Shown here: positions 27,821 to 39,287 of the stretch, one piece after another
Numbering within the stretch: position 1 is the stretch's first letter
Layout of the letters: each line of letters begins with the position of its first letter
NCBI GenBank assembly: GCA_963823245.1
Contig: CAWGKQ010000010.1
Span: 372,001-436,000 of the forward strand
Reading direction: 5' to 3'
Origin: JAWVFM01 sp963823245
GTDB lineage: Bacteria > Actinomycetota > Thermoleophilia > Solirubrobacterales > 70-9
DNA length: 64,000 nt
The notes under the pieces: model-generated
Seen by the model: the letters and a program-made list of their open reading frames with translations, nothing else
Told to the model about the DNA's origin: nothing
Database searches by the model: none
Translations under genes and position numbers: made by a program

Positions 27821-28306
27821 TCAGGAGTTGATGATCCGCACGGCCAGGAGCCCGGCGTTCTTGGCCCCGTCGACCGCGACGCAGGCGACGGGCACGCCGG
27901 GCGGCATCTGCACCGCCGAGAGGAGGGCGTCGAGGCCGCCGAGGTTCTTGCCCCCGATCGGAACGCCGATCACGGGCAGGTCCGTGTGCGCCGCGGCGAC
28001 CCCCGGCAGCGCGGCCGACATGCCGGCGCCGGCGATCACCACCCTCAGGCCGCGCATCCTCGCGTTGAGGCAGTAGTCGCGGACCTTCTCGGGGTCGCGA
28101 TGCGCGCTCATCACGCGAACCTCGTAGCGGATGCCCGCCTCCTGAAGCGCCTGCCCGGCGGGCTGCATCTTCGGCTTGTCGTTCTTCGACCCCATGATGA
28201 TCCCGACGAGGGGCGCATCGATCTCGATTTCCTCGAATGCGGCCTCGACCTCGGGCATCACCTCGGCCGTCATCACCTCCGCGGTGCCGCGGTCCTCTAG
28301 CTCCAC
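27821..28306 (-). CDS. purE: N5-carboxyaminoimidazole ribonucleotide mutase / AIR carboxylase
   Basis: 161 residues; the PurE domain begins near residue 32 (PLVGIIMGSKND) after an acidic N-terminal extension. SAHRDPEKV holds the catalytic His, and IAGAGMSAALPGVAAAHTDLPVIGVP is the conserved glycine-rich loop. The usual GSxSD phosphate-binding motif reads GSKND, a Ser-to-Asn change. No purK is in the window. The ATG at 28306 overlaps the end of purD by 10 nt; an internal ATG at codon 12 or 17 is also possible. Confidence 0.92.
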   Translation of the reverse strand: MELEDRGTAEVMTAEVMPEVEAAFEEIEIDAPLVGIIMGSKNDKPKMQPAGQALQEAGIRYEVRVMSAHRDPEKVRDYCLNARMRGLRVVIAGAGMSAALPGVAAAHTDLPVIGVPIGGKNLGGLDALLSAVQMPPGVPVACVAVDGAKNAGLLAVRIINS

Positions 28307-29616
28307 GCCTCCTCCTTCACGGGCTCGCCTGCCCTCTCGAGATCGACCTCACGCCCGACGGCCCGCTGGGCGATGTCGGATCGCATCTGCTTTCCGTCGA
28401 ACGTGATCAGCGCCGCCGCCTCGTAGGCGCGCTCGCGCGCGGCGCTCGCGCTCGGCCCGACACCGGTCACGTTCAGCACCCGCCCGCCCGCCGTCACGAG
28501 CTCGCCGTCTCGACGGGCGGTGCCGGCATGGGTGATCTCCACGCCCTCGAGCGAAGCGGCCTCGTCGAGGCCGGAGATCACGTCGCCCTTCGAGCTCGAT
28601 GCCGGATATCCGGCCGAGGCCAGGACCACCGTCACCGCCCAATCGCCGGAGAAGTCGGGCCGGGCCCCGGCGAGGCCGCCGGGCTCGCGGCTCGCGAGGG
28701 AGAGCTCAGCGAGGTCGGAGCGCAGCCGCGGCAGCACGGCCTGCGTCTCGGGGTCGCCGAAGCGGCAGTTGAACTCGAGCACGCGAGGGCCGTCGGCGGT
28801 CATCATCAGACCGGCGTAGAGAACGCCGCGATAAGGCGTGCCCGCGCGGCGCATCAGATCGACGATCGGGCGGTGGACCCGCTCGGCGATGTCGTCCACC
28901 CGGTCGGCGTCGATCCCCGGAACGGGCGAGTAGCTGCCCATGCCACCGGTGTTCGGCCCGACGTCGCCGTCGCCGATTCGCTTGTAGTCCTGGGCGGGGG
29001 CGAGCGGGACGACGCTCTCGCCGTCGCACAGCGCCAAGAGCGAAAGCTCCTCGCCCTCGAGGAAGTCCTCCACGACGACCTCGGTGGCGCCGAACCGCCG
29101 CTCGACGAAGAAGGCCTCGACCGCGTCGCGCGCCTCGGCCTCGTCAGCGCAGATGATCACGCCCTTGCCCGCGGCGAGGCCGTCGGCCTTCAGCACGGTC
29201 GGATAGGAGGCGGCGGCCAGGTGGGAGAGGGCCTCCTCGCGATCGCGCACGACGGCGTGATCGGCGGTCGCGACCCCCGCCTCGGCCATGAGCGTCTTCG
29301 CGTGAACCTTCGATCCCTCGAGCCGCGCAGCGTCGGCGCTCGGGCCGAACGCGGGCACGCCCGCGGCCTCGAGCGAGTCGACGAGCCCGGCGACGAGCGG
29401 CGCCTCCGGACCGACGATCACGAGGTCGACCGACTCGGCGCTCGCTGCCGCGACCAGCCCGGGCACGTCGCCCGCCTCGACGTCGAGGCAGCGGGCGTCA
29501 GCGGCCATGCCGGCGTTGCCGGGCGCCGCGAGCAGCTCGTGCGGCGCGCCCGCCCTCGCGAGCGCTCGAAGGATCGCGTGCTCGCGCCCCCCGGATCCGA
29601 CGACGAGGATTCGCAT
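28297..29616 (-). CDS. purD: Phosphoribosylamine-glycine ligase
   Basis: GAR synthetase, 439 residues, ATP-grasp. MRILVVGSGGREHAIL at the N-terminus, VIVGPEAPLVAGL, ATP-grasp loop LKADGLAAGKGVI, and RVLEFNCRFGDPETQ (metal-binding Glu/Asn). Intact. First gene of the purD-purE-purB unit; the preceding GYD gene stops 19 nt upstream. Confidence 0.96.
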   Translation of the reverse strand: MRILVVGSGGREHAILRALARAGAPHELLAAPGNAGMAADARCLDVEAGDVPGLVAAASAESVDLVIVGPEAPLVAGLVDSLEAAGVPAFGPSADAARLEGSKVHAKTLMAEAGVATADHAVVRDREEALSHLAAASYPTVLKADGLAAGKGVIICADEAEARDAVEAFFVERRFGATEVVVEDFLEGEELSLLALCDGESVVPLAPAQDYKRIGDGDVGPNTGGMGSYSPVPGIDADRVDDIAERVHRPIVDLMRRAGTPYRGVLYAGLMMTADGPRVLEFNCRFGDPETQAVLPRLRSDLAELSLASREPGGLAGARPDFSGDWAVTVVLASAGYPASSSKGDVISGLDEAASLEGVEITHAGTARRDGELVTAGGRVLNVTGVGPSASAARERAYEAAALITFDGKQMRSDIAQRAVGREVDLERAGEPVKEEAWS

Positions 29617-29635
29617 GCGGGGTGCTCGAGGCTCG

Positions 29636-29918
29636 CTAGAGGCTCTTGATGAAGTCCTCGGCGGGGATGGCGGTCAGGGTCTGGTTCGAGGTCGTGCCAC
29701 GCGAGCCGAGCTCGACGGAGACCTTGGCCATGGTCTGCTCATCCGGCGCCTCGACGACGCTGACGAAGTCGTACTGGCCGAGGGTCGCCCACTGGTTGGT
29801 GACCTTCACGCCGAGTTGCTCCATCTCCTTGTTGACCTCCTGCACCCGGCCGGGGTGGTTCTTGATCGTCTTCACGCCGTCAGGCGGTGAAGCTCGTGAG
29901 CATGATGTAGGTCGGCAA
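29636..29918 (-). CDS. GYD-domain protein, frameshifted
   Basis: Small dimeric alpha/beta protein of about 94 residues. The TTG at 29918 gives PTYIMLTSFTA and has a strong GGAGGAG ribosome-binding site 8 nt upstream. After one extra base near 29881 the frame continues with DGVKTIKNHPGRVQEVNKEM and then the diagnostic LGQYDFVSVVEAPDEQTM. The function is unknown; GYD proteins are ferredoxin-like ligand-binding folds. It precedes purD on the same strand. Confidence 0.8.
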
Positions 29919-29965
29919 AAGGGTCTCCTCCTTACCCGTGCTGGCTGGACTAGCCTGAGCCTACC

Positions 29966-30600
29966 TTGCCCGGCCATCCGATCTTCGCCGCGGTCTATGA
30001 CCGCATCGCCGCGGTGGCGGAGCGGCGGGGGGCTCGGCGCGATGCGGGCCGACGTCGTCGGTCAGGCCGGAGCGGCGTGCCGTGCTCGAGCTCGGCGCCG
30101 GGACCGGGCACAACCTCGACCACTACACCGACGCCGTCACCCAGCTGATCCTGACCGAGCCCGATCCCCATATGGCCAGGCGCCTGCGCGACCGGCTCAG
30201 GTCCCAGCCGCCCGCTGTCGAAGCCGCGCGAGTGATCGAGGCGCCGGCGGAGCGGCTCCCGGTCGCCGATGCGTCGGTGGACGCCGTCGTATCCACACTT
30301 GTCCTCTGCACGGTCGACGACCCCGCCGCCGCGGTGGCGGAGGTGGTTCGGGTCCTCCGGCCCGGCGGCCGGCTGCTCCTCCTCGAGCACGTGCGCGGCC
30401 CCGATCCGCGACTCGCGCGGTGGCAGGACCGCCTCGAGCGGCCGTGGGGCTGGTTCTCGGGCGGCTGCCACCCGAACCGTGACACCGAGGCGGCGATCGC
30501 GGCCTCGGGCCTCGGCGTGGACGGCCTCGAGCGCGACGACCAGCCGCGGATGATGGGACCGCTGCTGCGGTCGATCGTCATCGGCACCGCCTCGCGGACC
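29966..30600 (+). CDS. SAM-dependent methyltransferase (UbiE-like), frameshifted
   Basis: Class I methyltransferase of about 205 residues. The TTG start at 29966 (PGHPIFAAVYDRIAAVAERRG) has a TAGCCT hexamer 9 nt upstream. Motif I is VLELGAGTGHNLDHY; later LPVADASVDAVVSTLVLCTV and VLRPGGRLLLLEHVRG are typical of menaquinone/phospholipid methyltransferase-like proteins. Shifts occur near 30035 and 30065. The stop codon is not clear: the frame runs through the hairpin repeat, so another indel near 30600 is likely. Confidence 0.72.
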
Positions 30601-30656
30601 GCCGAACGTCCCTCGAGCCCGCCCGTACCCCCCAGCGCGGGACGTTCACCGGGTCA
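30598..30656. repeat. Intergenic palindromic repeat, copy 2
   Basis: The left arm CGAACGTCCCTCG (30603-30615) is identical to copy 1. The loop is again 20 nt and ends in CCCCCAG. The right arm 30636-30648 has two changes. The segment preceding the arm (ACCGC) and the right edge GGGTCAG are also shared. It separates a plus-strand methyltransferase from the 3' end of a minus-strand heparinase-like gene, whose stop codon lies inside the repeat. Confidence 0.7.
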
Positions 30657-32361
30657 GCGGAGTCCTACGCTCACCTGCAGCGAGTGGCCGTTGCGCGTGA
30701 CGTGCAGCGTGCTGCCGTCCGAGAGGCCGACCTGGGTGACCCCGCCGGCGGCCGAGGTGACCGCGCCGAGTCCGAGCTGCCCGCGCCGAGGGCGAAGATC
30801 GCCGCGGCGTGGAGGTCCTTCGCCTTCGAGGTCCAGCTCACCGTGTCCCGGGCCTGCTTCCGGCGGAGCTTGGGATAGGTCCAGCCGGCGAGCGGATTCG
30901 ACCGCCCGCGGACCACCTTCGCCGGCCGGGTGTGAGCGTTGGTCCAGTCGTCGAGCGCGCCCGCCGTGCCGGCTCCGCCGAGCGAAGGGCGGAGGCGGAC
31001 CGCTTCGACGCCGCCACGTCCGGGCCGAGCTGGAAGTAGCGGGTGTAGCGATGGGCGCGCTTCGAGCGGACGTCGTCGCAGACGATCAGCGCCAGGCCGG
31101 GGTGGTAGAGGAAGAGCCGCTCCTGGCTGACGCCCTGGCGGTGGAGCATCGGGTTGGTGACGAGGATCGCGTACCAGCCGCACCCTGGCCGGTCGCCATC
31201 CGGTCCGTAGGGCTCGGCTTGTCGCGGTGCTTGTGCCAGAACCAGAGGAAGTCCTGGCCGTCGACCGTGAGCGTCGAGTGGGCGGCAGCGGAGCGGGCGA
31301 AGCTGATAGCGCCGATCGTGTCGTCGTAGATCCCGTGTCGGCCACGACCCGCCGTTGCGGTCGTACAGCTCGAAGCTGCCGTCGTCGGCGTGCTTGTGGT
31401 GCCAGGTGTGGAAGGACGCGCTGACGGCCAGGTAGCCGCCCGTCGCCTGGTCCTTGACGACCGCGTAGCCCGCGTGGCGCGCGACCCAGAGGCCGTTCTG
31501 GCCGTAGGCGATCCCTCCGATCTCGGGAATCGGCGGGACCCAGAAGGTGTCGCCGATCTGCGCCTCGGTGCCCGCGGTCGAGGTCAGCCAGGCGAGCGCC
31601 GCGTACATCTTGTCCCGCGCCGCGATGAGCCTCTGATCGTTCGGCTCGACGACGCCGAGCCACGTCGAGATCAGCCGTAGCGCGCAAGTAGCCGGGGCTG
31701 TTCTCCATCCACACGCCGCTCGCCTCGTCGAGCCCTGTGGACGCGCCGTGGAAGCGCTTCTCGCCTGTCGCCCGGCCGGGCGATGCTCCGTCGGGGCTGC
31801 TTCCGAGGATCGCAGCCCATCTCCACCGAGAGCTGGTGGTTGGCGATGTCGCTGTGGGTCTTGCGCAAGAAGCGGTCGTCACGCTTGAGCGAGCGATGAA
31901 GCCCCGTCTGCTTCGACGAGGCTCGGCAGGCGTTCGCCTTGGCCACGTAGGCGATGTACTCGGCGCGGCGCGCGGTGATGCGGTCGCGCCAGGCGATCCG
32001 GGCCGGACCTTGTGCGCCGCGCTCGGCCTGGACCCAGCTCCAGCGAGGTCACGGCCTCGCGCAGGGCCTGGGTCGGCGGCGCTGTAGCGGTCCTTGGGGT
32101 CGTGGTAGGCCCAGACGAGGACGTCGATCCAGCTGAAGTCGTAGAGGCTGTGGAGGTAGTTCCCGGGCGTGGTCCCAGACCCCGGCTGTGCGCCGATGAA
32201 TGCGGGCCGGATGTGTCCCCGGCGCGAGTCGTCGACGCGCGAGGGAGGAAGGTCGGCTGGGTGCCCGCCCGAGTCCGAGCGCCGGGCAGCACGCTCCGCG
32301 GCGACCGACCCGGCGGCCCGCGACCGTCGCACGCAATAGCCGCCATGATCGCCGACCGCAT
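30654..32361 (-). CDS. Heparinase II/III-like protein, heavily frameshifted
   Basis: Paralogue of the gene at 4916-6765, readable in pieces: PGNYLHSLYDFSWIDVLVWA and HDPKDRYSAADP (N-terminal toroid), RKTHSDIANHQLSVEM, SGVWMENSPGYL, IGDTFWVPPIPEIGGIAYG, FHTWHHKHADDGSFELYDRN, HSTLTVDGQDFLWFWHKH and RAHRYTRYFQLGPDVA. The terminal strand HVTRNGHSLQVSVGLR ends at a TGA at 30654. Shifts occur near 32060, 31930, 31810, 31690, 31345, 31205, 31010 and 30760. The start is unresolved; 32361 is the outermost ATG. Eight or more shifts could also mean true decay, but the fragments are collinear and well conserved. Confidence 0.62.
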
Positions 32362-32396
32362 TGCAGCCGCGACGTCTCAATGCGGCCTGGGCCCGC

Positions 32397-34954
<2,558 letters not shown>

Positions 34955-35467
34955 CTATGAGCCCTCCTTCGCGCGGTCAGCCCCGTCCGGCAGCGGGCGC
35001 TCGACGGGGATTCGCACGCTCTTCGGCTCGTACGCGCCGTACGGGACGATCTCCGCCCGCATGGAGCTCCGCACCCGCTCCACCTCCGCGAGCATCCGCT
35101 TCTCGATCTCCGCGGCGCGCCTGCGCATCCGGCGCAGCTCGGCGCGAGCCCGCTCCAGCTCGGCCTCGAGCTCGAGGACCGTCTCGACGCCTGCGAGGTT
35201 CAGTCCCTCCTCGGCGGTCATGCGCTGGATGCGCCGCAGGAGCTCGACGTCCCGGAGCGAGTAGAGGCGGGTGTTCTTCGGCGAGCGCTTCGGCTCGATC
35301 AGGCCGCGGGCCTCGTACATGCGGAGGGTCTGGGGGTGCATCTCGGCGAGCTCCGCTGCGACGGAGATCATGAAGACCGCGCGGCGCTGGTCGAGCCCAC
35401 GGTCCCGCTCGCCGGCCTCGGCCCTCTTCCCGTCGCCGCCCTGGGGGGCTCGCCCTCGGGCGCTCAC
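34955..35467 (-). CDS. hspR: Heat-shock repressor HspR (MerR family)
   Basis: 170 residues. The MerR-type winged helix starts near residue 33 (FMISVAAELAEMHPQTLRMYEARGLIEPKRSPKNTRLYS is represented by MISVAAEL, HPQTLRMYE and NTRLYS), followed by a long helical region. HspR uses DnaK as corepressor and binds HAIR elements upstream of the heat-shock operon. The GTG start overlaps the probable dnaJ stop (GTGA). Initiation at an internal ATG near residue 33 would give the core domain alone, but the GTGA coupling favours the longer form. Confidence 0.9.
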   Translation of the reverse strand: MSARGRAPQGGDGKRAEAGERDRGLDQRRAVFMISVAAELAEMHPQTLRMYEARGLIEPKRSPKNTRLYSLRDVELLRRIQRMTAEEGLNLAGVETVLELEAELERARAELRRMRRRAAEIEKRMLAEVERVRSSMRAEIVPYGAYEPKSVRIPVERPLPDGADRAKEGS

Positions 35468-36580
35468 TCCGCACCGACCTTCGTCGATCGCGCGGACGCG
35501 TCACGCAGCAGCCGTTCGCGCGGATCGTGGTCGTTCATCGCCTCGGCGAAGTCGGTCGAGGGCCTTCTTCTGGTCCCTCGTCAGGTCCCGTGGAACCTCG
35601 ATCTCGAGCCGGTACAGGATGTCGCCGCGGCCTGAGCCCTTGGCCTTCGGGGGTCCCTCGCCGCGGAGGCGCTGGACCGTCCCGTGCTCGGTGCCGGCGG
35701 GGATGCGGATTCGCTTCGTTCCCGAGAGCGTCGGCACCTCGACGGTCCCGCCCTCGATCGCCTCGGCGATCGTGATCGGCACGGTGACCTCGAGGTTGCC
35801 GTCAGGACGCTGGCGGAAGACCGGTGACGGCGCCACGCGCGTGACCACGTAGAGGTCGCCCGGCGGCCCGCCGAGCGGCCCGTCCTCACCCTTGCCCGCG
35901 ACGCGGATCCGCGTGCCCTCCTGGACCCCGGCCGGGACCTTGACGCGGTAGCGCTTGCGCTGGAGCGTCAGGCCAGAGCCGCCGCACGTCTCGCACGGCG
36001 ACTCGATGATCTGGCCGCGTCCCCCGCATTGCGGGCAGGGCTGGCTGATCGAGAAGAATCCCTGGCTCTGGTTGTCGACGCCGCGACCTCCGCAGCGCGG
36101 GCAGGTCACGGGGGATGTGCCGGGCTTCGCCCCCGTGCCGTGGCAGGTGGTGCAGGTGGCCTGCTTCGGCACGGTCACGGAGACCTCGGTGCCGTTCACG
36201 GCCTGGTCGAAGGTGAGCCGCACCTCGGTCTCGAGGTCGCGCCCGCGCATCGGCTCCGGCTGGCCGGGCCCGCCGCGGCCGAAGATCGTCGAGAAGATGT
36301 CCCCGAGGTCGGAGGTGAAGCCCCCACCCGCGGCGGGACCGCGGCCGCGGCCGCCGCCGAAGCCGCCGAACATGCCGCCCGAGTCGTACTCCTTGCGCTT
36401 CTCGGCGTCCGAGAGCGTGTCGTAGGCCTGCTGGACCTCCTTGAACCGCTCCTCCGCGTCCTTGTCGTCGGGGTTGCGATCGGGGTGGTACCTGCGGGCC
36501 AGCTTGCGATAGGCCTTCTTGATCTCGTCGGCGCTCGCCTTGCGGGAGACCCCGAGGACCTCGTAGAAGTCGCGTGCCAT
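35464..36580 (-). CDS. dnaJ: Chaperone protein DnaJ, frameshifted at C-terminus
   Basis: Hsp40 cochaperone, about 371 residues. The J-domain has the HPD tripeptide in RRYHPDRNPDD; a Gly/Phe-rich linker follows; four zinc-finger repeats are CTTCHGTG, CPRCGGRG, CPQCGGRG and CETCGGSG; then the C-terminal substrate domains. The uninterrupted frame stops at 35501. A one-base shift near 35556 instead gives DFAEAMNDHDPRERLLRDA and ends at 35464, overlapping the hspR GTG; I prefer this end because it restores both a family-like tail and the operon overlap. Confidence 0.92.
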
Positions 36581-36590
36581 CCGGACCCCC

Positions 36591-37232
36591 TTACTCGGCG
36601 ACGACGACCCGAGCCGGGCGGACGACGTGGTCCCCGAGGCGGTAGCCGCGCGCCAGGACCTCCAGGACCGTGCCCGGCTCGCTGCCGTTTCCGGGCTGGG
36701 TGGAGAGGGCCTCCGATGTTGTCGGGTCGAACTTCTCGCCGGCAGGGTCGAACGACTCCACGCCGGCGCTCCGCAGGGCCCCGGTCAGCTCGCCCAGGAC
36801 CAGCCGCACACCGTCGGCGAGGGGGTCATCGGCCGGAGCGGCCTCGAGCGCCCGCTCGAGGTTGTCGACCGCGGGGAGGATGCTCGTCGCGAGCGAGACC
36901 TTGGCCCGGCGCTCCGCGTCGCTCGCCTGCTGGGCGGCGCGCTTGCGGTAGTTCTCGAAGTCGGCCTTGGCGCGCTGGGCGAGCTCCAGGTACTCGTCGC
37001 GCTCGCGCTTGACATCGTCAAGTAGGGCGGCGAAATCGCCCTCGACCGCCTCCGCCGACTCACTCTCGGCCGTCGGTGACGACTTGTAGTCGGTATTCGA
37101 CTGCAACTCGCCACCGGCCGGGCGCTCAGCCTCCCTCGCTGCCTCGTCCTCCGCGGCTGGCGCTCCGGCGGGCTGACGCTCCTGCCAGCCCGCCGGGGCC
37201 CCTGCGGGCCTCGGATCACGACCGCTCGTCAT
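36591..37232 (-). CDS. grpE: Nucleotide exchange factor GrpE
   Basis: 213 residues. A long acidic, disordered N-terminus (to about residue 65) precedes the coiled-coil DVKRERDEYLELAQRAKADFENYRKR and the beta-domain with LATSILPAVDNLERAL, FDPTTSEALSTQ and GYRLGDHVVRPARVVVAE. ATG 37232 lies inside the 3' end of dnaK (17-nt overlap), the normal coupling for this pair. Confidence 0.93.
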   Translation of the reverse strand: MTSGRDPRPAGAPAGWQERQPAGAPAAEDEAAREAERPAGGELQSNTDYKSSPTAESESAEAVEGDFAALLDDVKRERDEYLELAQRAKADFENYRKRAAQQASDAERRAKVSLATSILPAVDNLERALEAAPADDPLADGVRLVLGELTGALRSAGVESFDPAGEKFDPTTSEALSTQPGNGSEPGTVLEVLARGYRLGDHVVRPARVVVAE

Positions 37233-39117
37233 CCACCACCTCCGCGTCGACGACCTCCTCCTCGGCGGCGGCGCCGTTGCCGGAGGCCGCCCCGTCGCCC
37301 GAGGAGTCGGCCTGCTGGGAGGCCGCCTGCTGGTAGAGCTGCTCGGAGACCTTGTGGAAGGCCGCCTGCAGGGCGTCGGTCTTGGACTTGATCTCCTCGA
37401 CGTCGCTCGAGTCGAGGACCGCCTTGACGTCGGCGATGGCCTTCTCGACGTCCTCCTTGTCGGAGGACGAGAGCTGGTCGCCCATGTCGGCCACCTGCTT
37501 CTCGGCCTGGTACGCGGCGTTCTCGGCGACGTTGCGCGCCTCGGCGAGCTCGCGCTGCCCGCGGTCCTCCTCAGCATGCGCCTCGGCGTCCTTGATCATC
37601 TGATCGACCTCACCCTCGTCGAGCCCGGAGCCGCCCTTGATCTCGATCTTCTGCTCCTTGCCAGTCCCCAGGTCCTTCGCGGAGACGTTGAGGATGCCGT
37701 TGGCGTCGATGTCGAACGTGACCTCGATCTGCGGCATGCCGCGAGGCGCCGGCGGGATGCCGGTGAGCTGGAACTTGCCGAGCGACTTGTTGTAGCTCGC
37801 CATCTCGCGCTCGCCCTGAAGGACGTGGATCTCGACCGAGGGCTGGTTGTCGTCGGCGGTCGAGAAGATCTCCGACTTCTTCGTCGGGATCGTGGTGTTG
37901 CGCTCGATGAGCTTGGTCATCACGCCGCCCTTGGTCTCGATGCCGAGGGTCAGCGGGGTGACATCGAGAAGCAGCACGTCCTTGACGTCGCCCGAGAGGA
38001 CGCCCGCCTGGATCGCGGCCCCCACGGCCACGACCTCGTCGGGGTTCACGCCCTGGTGCGGGTCCTTGCCGACCAGCTCCTTCACCTTCTCCTGCACGGC
38101 CGGCATGCGGGTCATGCCGCCGACGAGGATCACGTGCTCGATGTCGGGCGCGCCCGCGTCGGAGAGCGCCTGCTTGACCGGAGAGACCACGCGATCGAGC
38201 AGCTCGGAGGTGAGCTCGGCCAGCTTGGCTCGCGAGAGCTTCATCTCGAGGTGCTTGGGCTGCCCCTCGACGGCCGTGATGAACGGGAGGTTGATCGTCG
38301 TCTCCTGCGTCGTGGAGAGCTCGATCTTCGCCTTCTCGGCGGCCTCGTAGAGGCGCTGCAGCGAGTTCTTGTCGGCCGAAAGGTCGACGCCCTGGTCGCG
38401 CTTGAACTCCGCGACCATCCACTCGACGATCGCCTTGTCCCAGTTGTCGCCGCCGAGGTGGTTGTCGCCCGCGGTGGACTTGACCTCGAAGACCCCGTCG
38501 CCGATCTCGAGGACCGACACGTCGAAGGTGCCGCCGCCGAGGTCGAAGACGAGGATCGTCTGGTCGGTGGCCTCCTTGTCGAGACCGTAGGCGAGAGCTG
38601 CGGCGGTCGGCTCGTTGATGATGCGCTTGACGTCGAGCCCGGCGACCTTGCCGGCGTCCTTCGTGGCCTGGCGCTGGTCGTCGTTGAAGTAGGCCGGGAC
38701 CGTGATCACGGCGGAGTCGACGGTCTCGCCGAGCTTCGCCTCCGCGTCGGACTTCAGCTTCTGGAGGATCATCGCCGAGATCTCGGGCGGCGAGTAGTCC
38801 TTGCCGCGGACCTCGACCCGGACGTCGCCGTTGGGGCCGGCGACGACCTTGTACGGGACGATGGTCTCCTCCTCCTTGACCTCCGCCTCCTTGCGGCCCA
38901 TGAAGCGCTTGATCGAGAAGATCGTCGCCTCGGGGTTGATCACCGCCTGGCGCTTCGCGACCGTCCCGACGAGCCGCTCGCCCGATTCGGTGAACGCCAC
39001 GACGGACGGGGTGGTGCGCCCGCCCTCGGCGTTCTCGAGGACCTCGGGCTCGCCGCCGTCGAGCACGGCGACGCACGAGTTGGTCGTGCCGAGGTCGATG
39101 CCGATGGTTCTTGCCAT
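37216..39117 (-). CDS. dnaK: Molecular chaperone DnaK
   Basis: Hsp70, 633 residues, intact. The ATPase domain starts MARTIGIDLGTTNSCVAVL; DLGGGTFDVSVLEI and VILVGGMTRMPAVQ are the phosphate-2 and adenosine motifs. The substrate-binding domain (VTPLTLGIETKGG) and helical lid follow, with an acidic C-terminus. First gene of dnaK-grpE-dnaJ-hspR-clpB. A long open frame on the opposite strand is only a coding shadow. Confidence 0.97.
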   Translation of the reverse strand: MARTIGIDLGTTNSCVAVLDGGEPEVLENAEGGRTTPSVVAFTESGERLVGTVAKRQAVINPEATIFSIKRFMGRKEAEVKEEETIVPYKVVAGPNGDVRVEVRGKDYSPPEISAMILQKLKSDAEAKLGETVDSAVITVPAYFNDDQRQATKDAGKVAGLDVKRIINEPTAAALAYGLDKEATDQTILVFDLGGGTFDVSVLEIGDGVFEVKSTAGDNHLGGDNWDKAIVEWMVAEFKRDQGVDLSADKNSLQRLYEAAEKAKIELSTTQETTINLPFITAVEGQPKHLEMKLSRAKLAELTSELLDRVVSPVKQALSDAGAPDIEHVILVGGMTRMPAVQEKVKELVGKDPHQGVNPDEVVAVGAAIQAGVLSGDVKDVLLLDVTPLTLGIETKGGVMTKLIERNTTIPTKKSEIFSTADDNQPSVEIHVLQGEREMASYNKSLGKFQLTGIPPAPRGMPQIEVTFDIDANGILNVSAKDLGTGKEQKIEIKGGSGLDEGEVDQMIKDAEAHAEEDRGQRELAEARNVAENAAYQAEKQVADMGDQLSSSDKEDVEKAIADVKAVLDSSDVEEIKSKTDALQAAFHKVSEQLYQQAASQQADSSGDGAASGNGAAAEEEVVDAEVVDDERS

Positions 39118-39167
39118 GTCGAAAGCTCCTTCGCTCGCAGAAAACGGGCGCCGTGGCCCGCCCTTAC

Positions 39168-39196
39168 CTTGATTTCAAGCCAATAATCTGAGTCAG
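39168..39196. promoter_or_regulatory. Inverted repeats upstream of dnaK, possible HspR/HAIR-like operator
   Basis: CTTGATTTCAAG (39168-39179) and CTGAGTCAG (39188-39196) lie between the putative -10 and dnaK. HAIR elements read CTTGAGT-N7-ACTCAAG; the CTTGA/TCAAG arms are present but with 2 nt instead of 11 nt between them, so the match is imperfect. The presence of hspR in the operon makes an HspR site here plausible. Confidence 0.45.
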
Positions 39197-39224
39197 ACGA
39201 TAGCAGATCTACGCACGAGGTCAA
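39197..39224 (-). promoter_or_regulatory. dnaK: Putative vegetative promoter of dnaK
   Basis: On the minus strand TTGACC (39224-39219) is followed after 16 nt by TATCGT (39202-39197). This is the best -35/-10 pair in the 170-nt gap upstream of dnaK and would give a leader of about 70-75 nt containing the inverted repeats. Confidence 0.5.
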
Positions 39225-39287
39225 GGCGTCAGCACGCGCGGACAGCGGGTCCCCGGCTTCGTGCGATCCGATTGGCGTCCGGCGGCG

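Noticed and set aside
37354..39186. 610-codon open frame on the plus strand opposite dnaK
   Set aside because: It is an exact antisense shadow of dnaK; its composition (Leu/Arg/His/Asp-rich, no motif) is what high-GC third-position bias produces.
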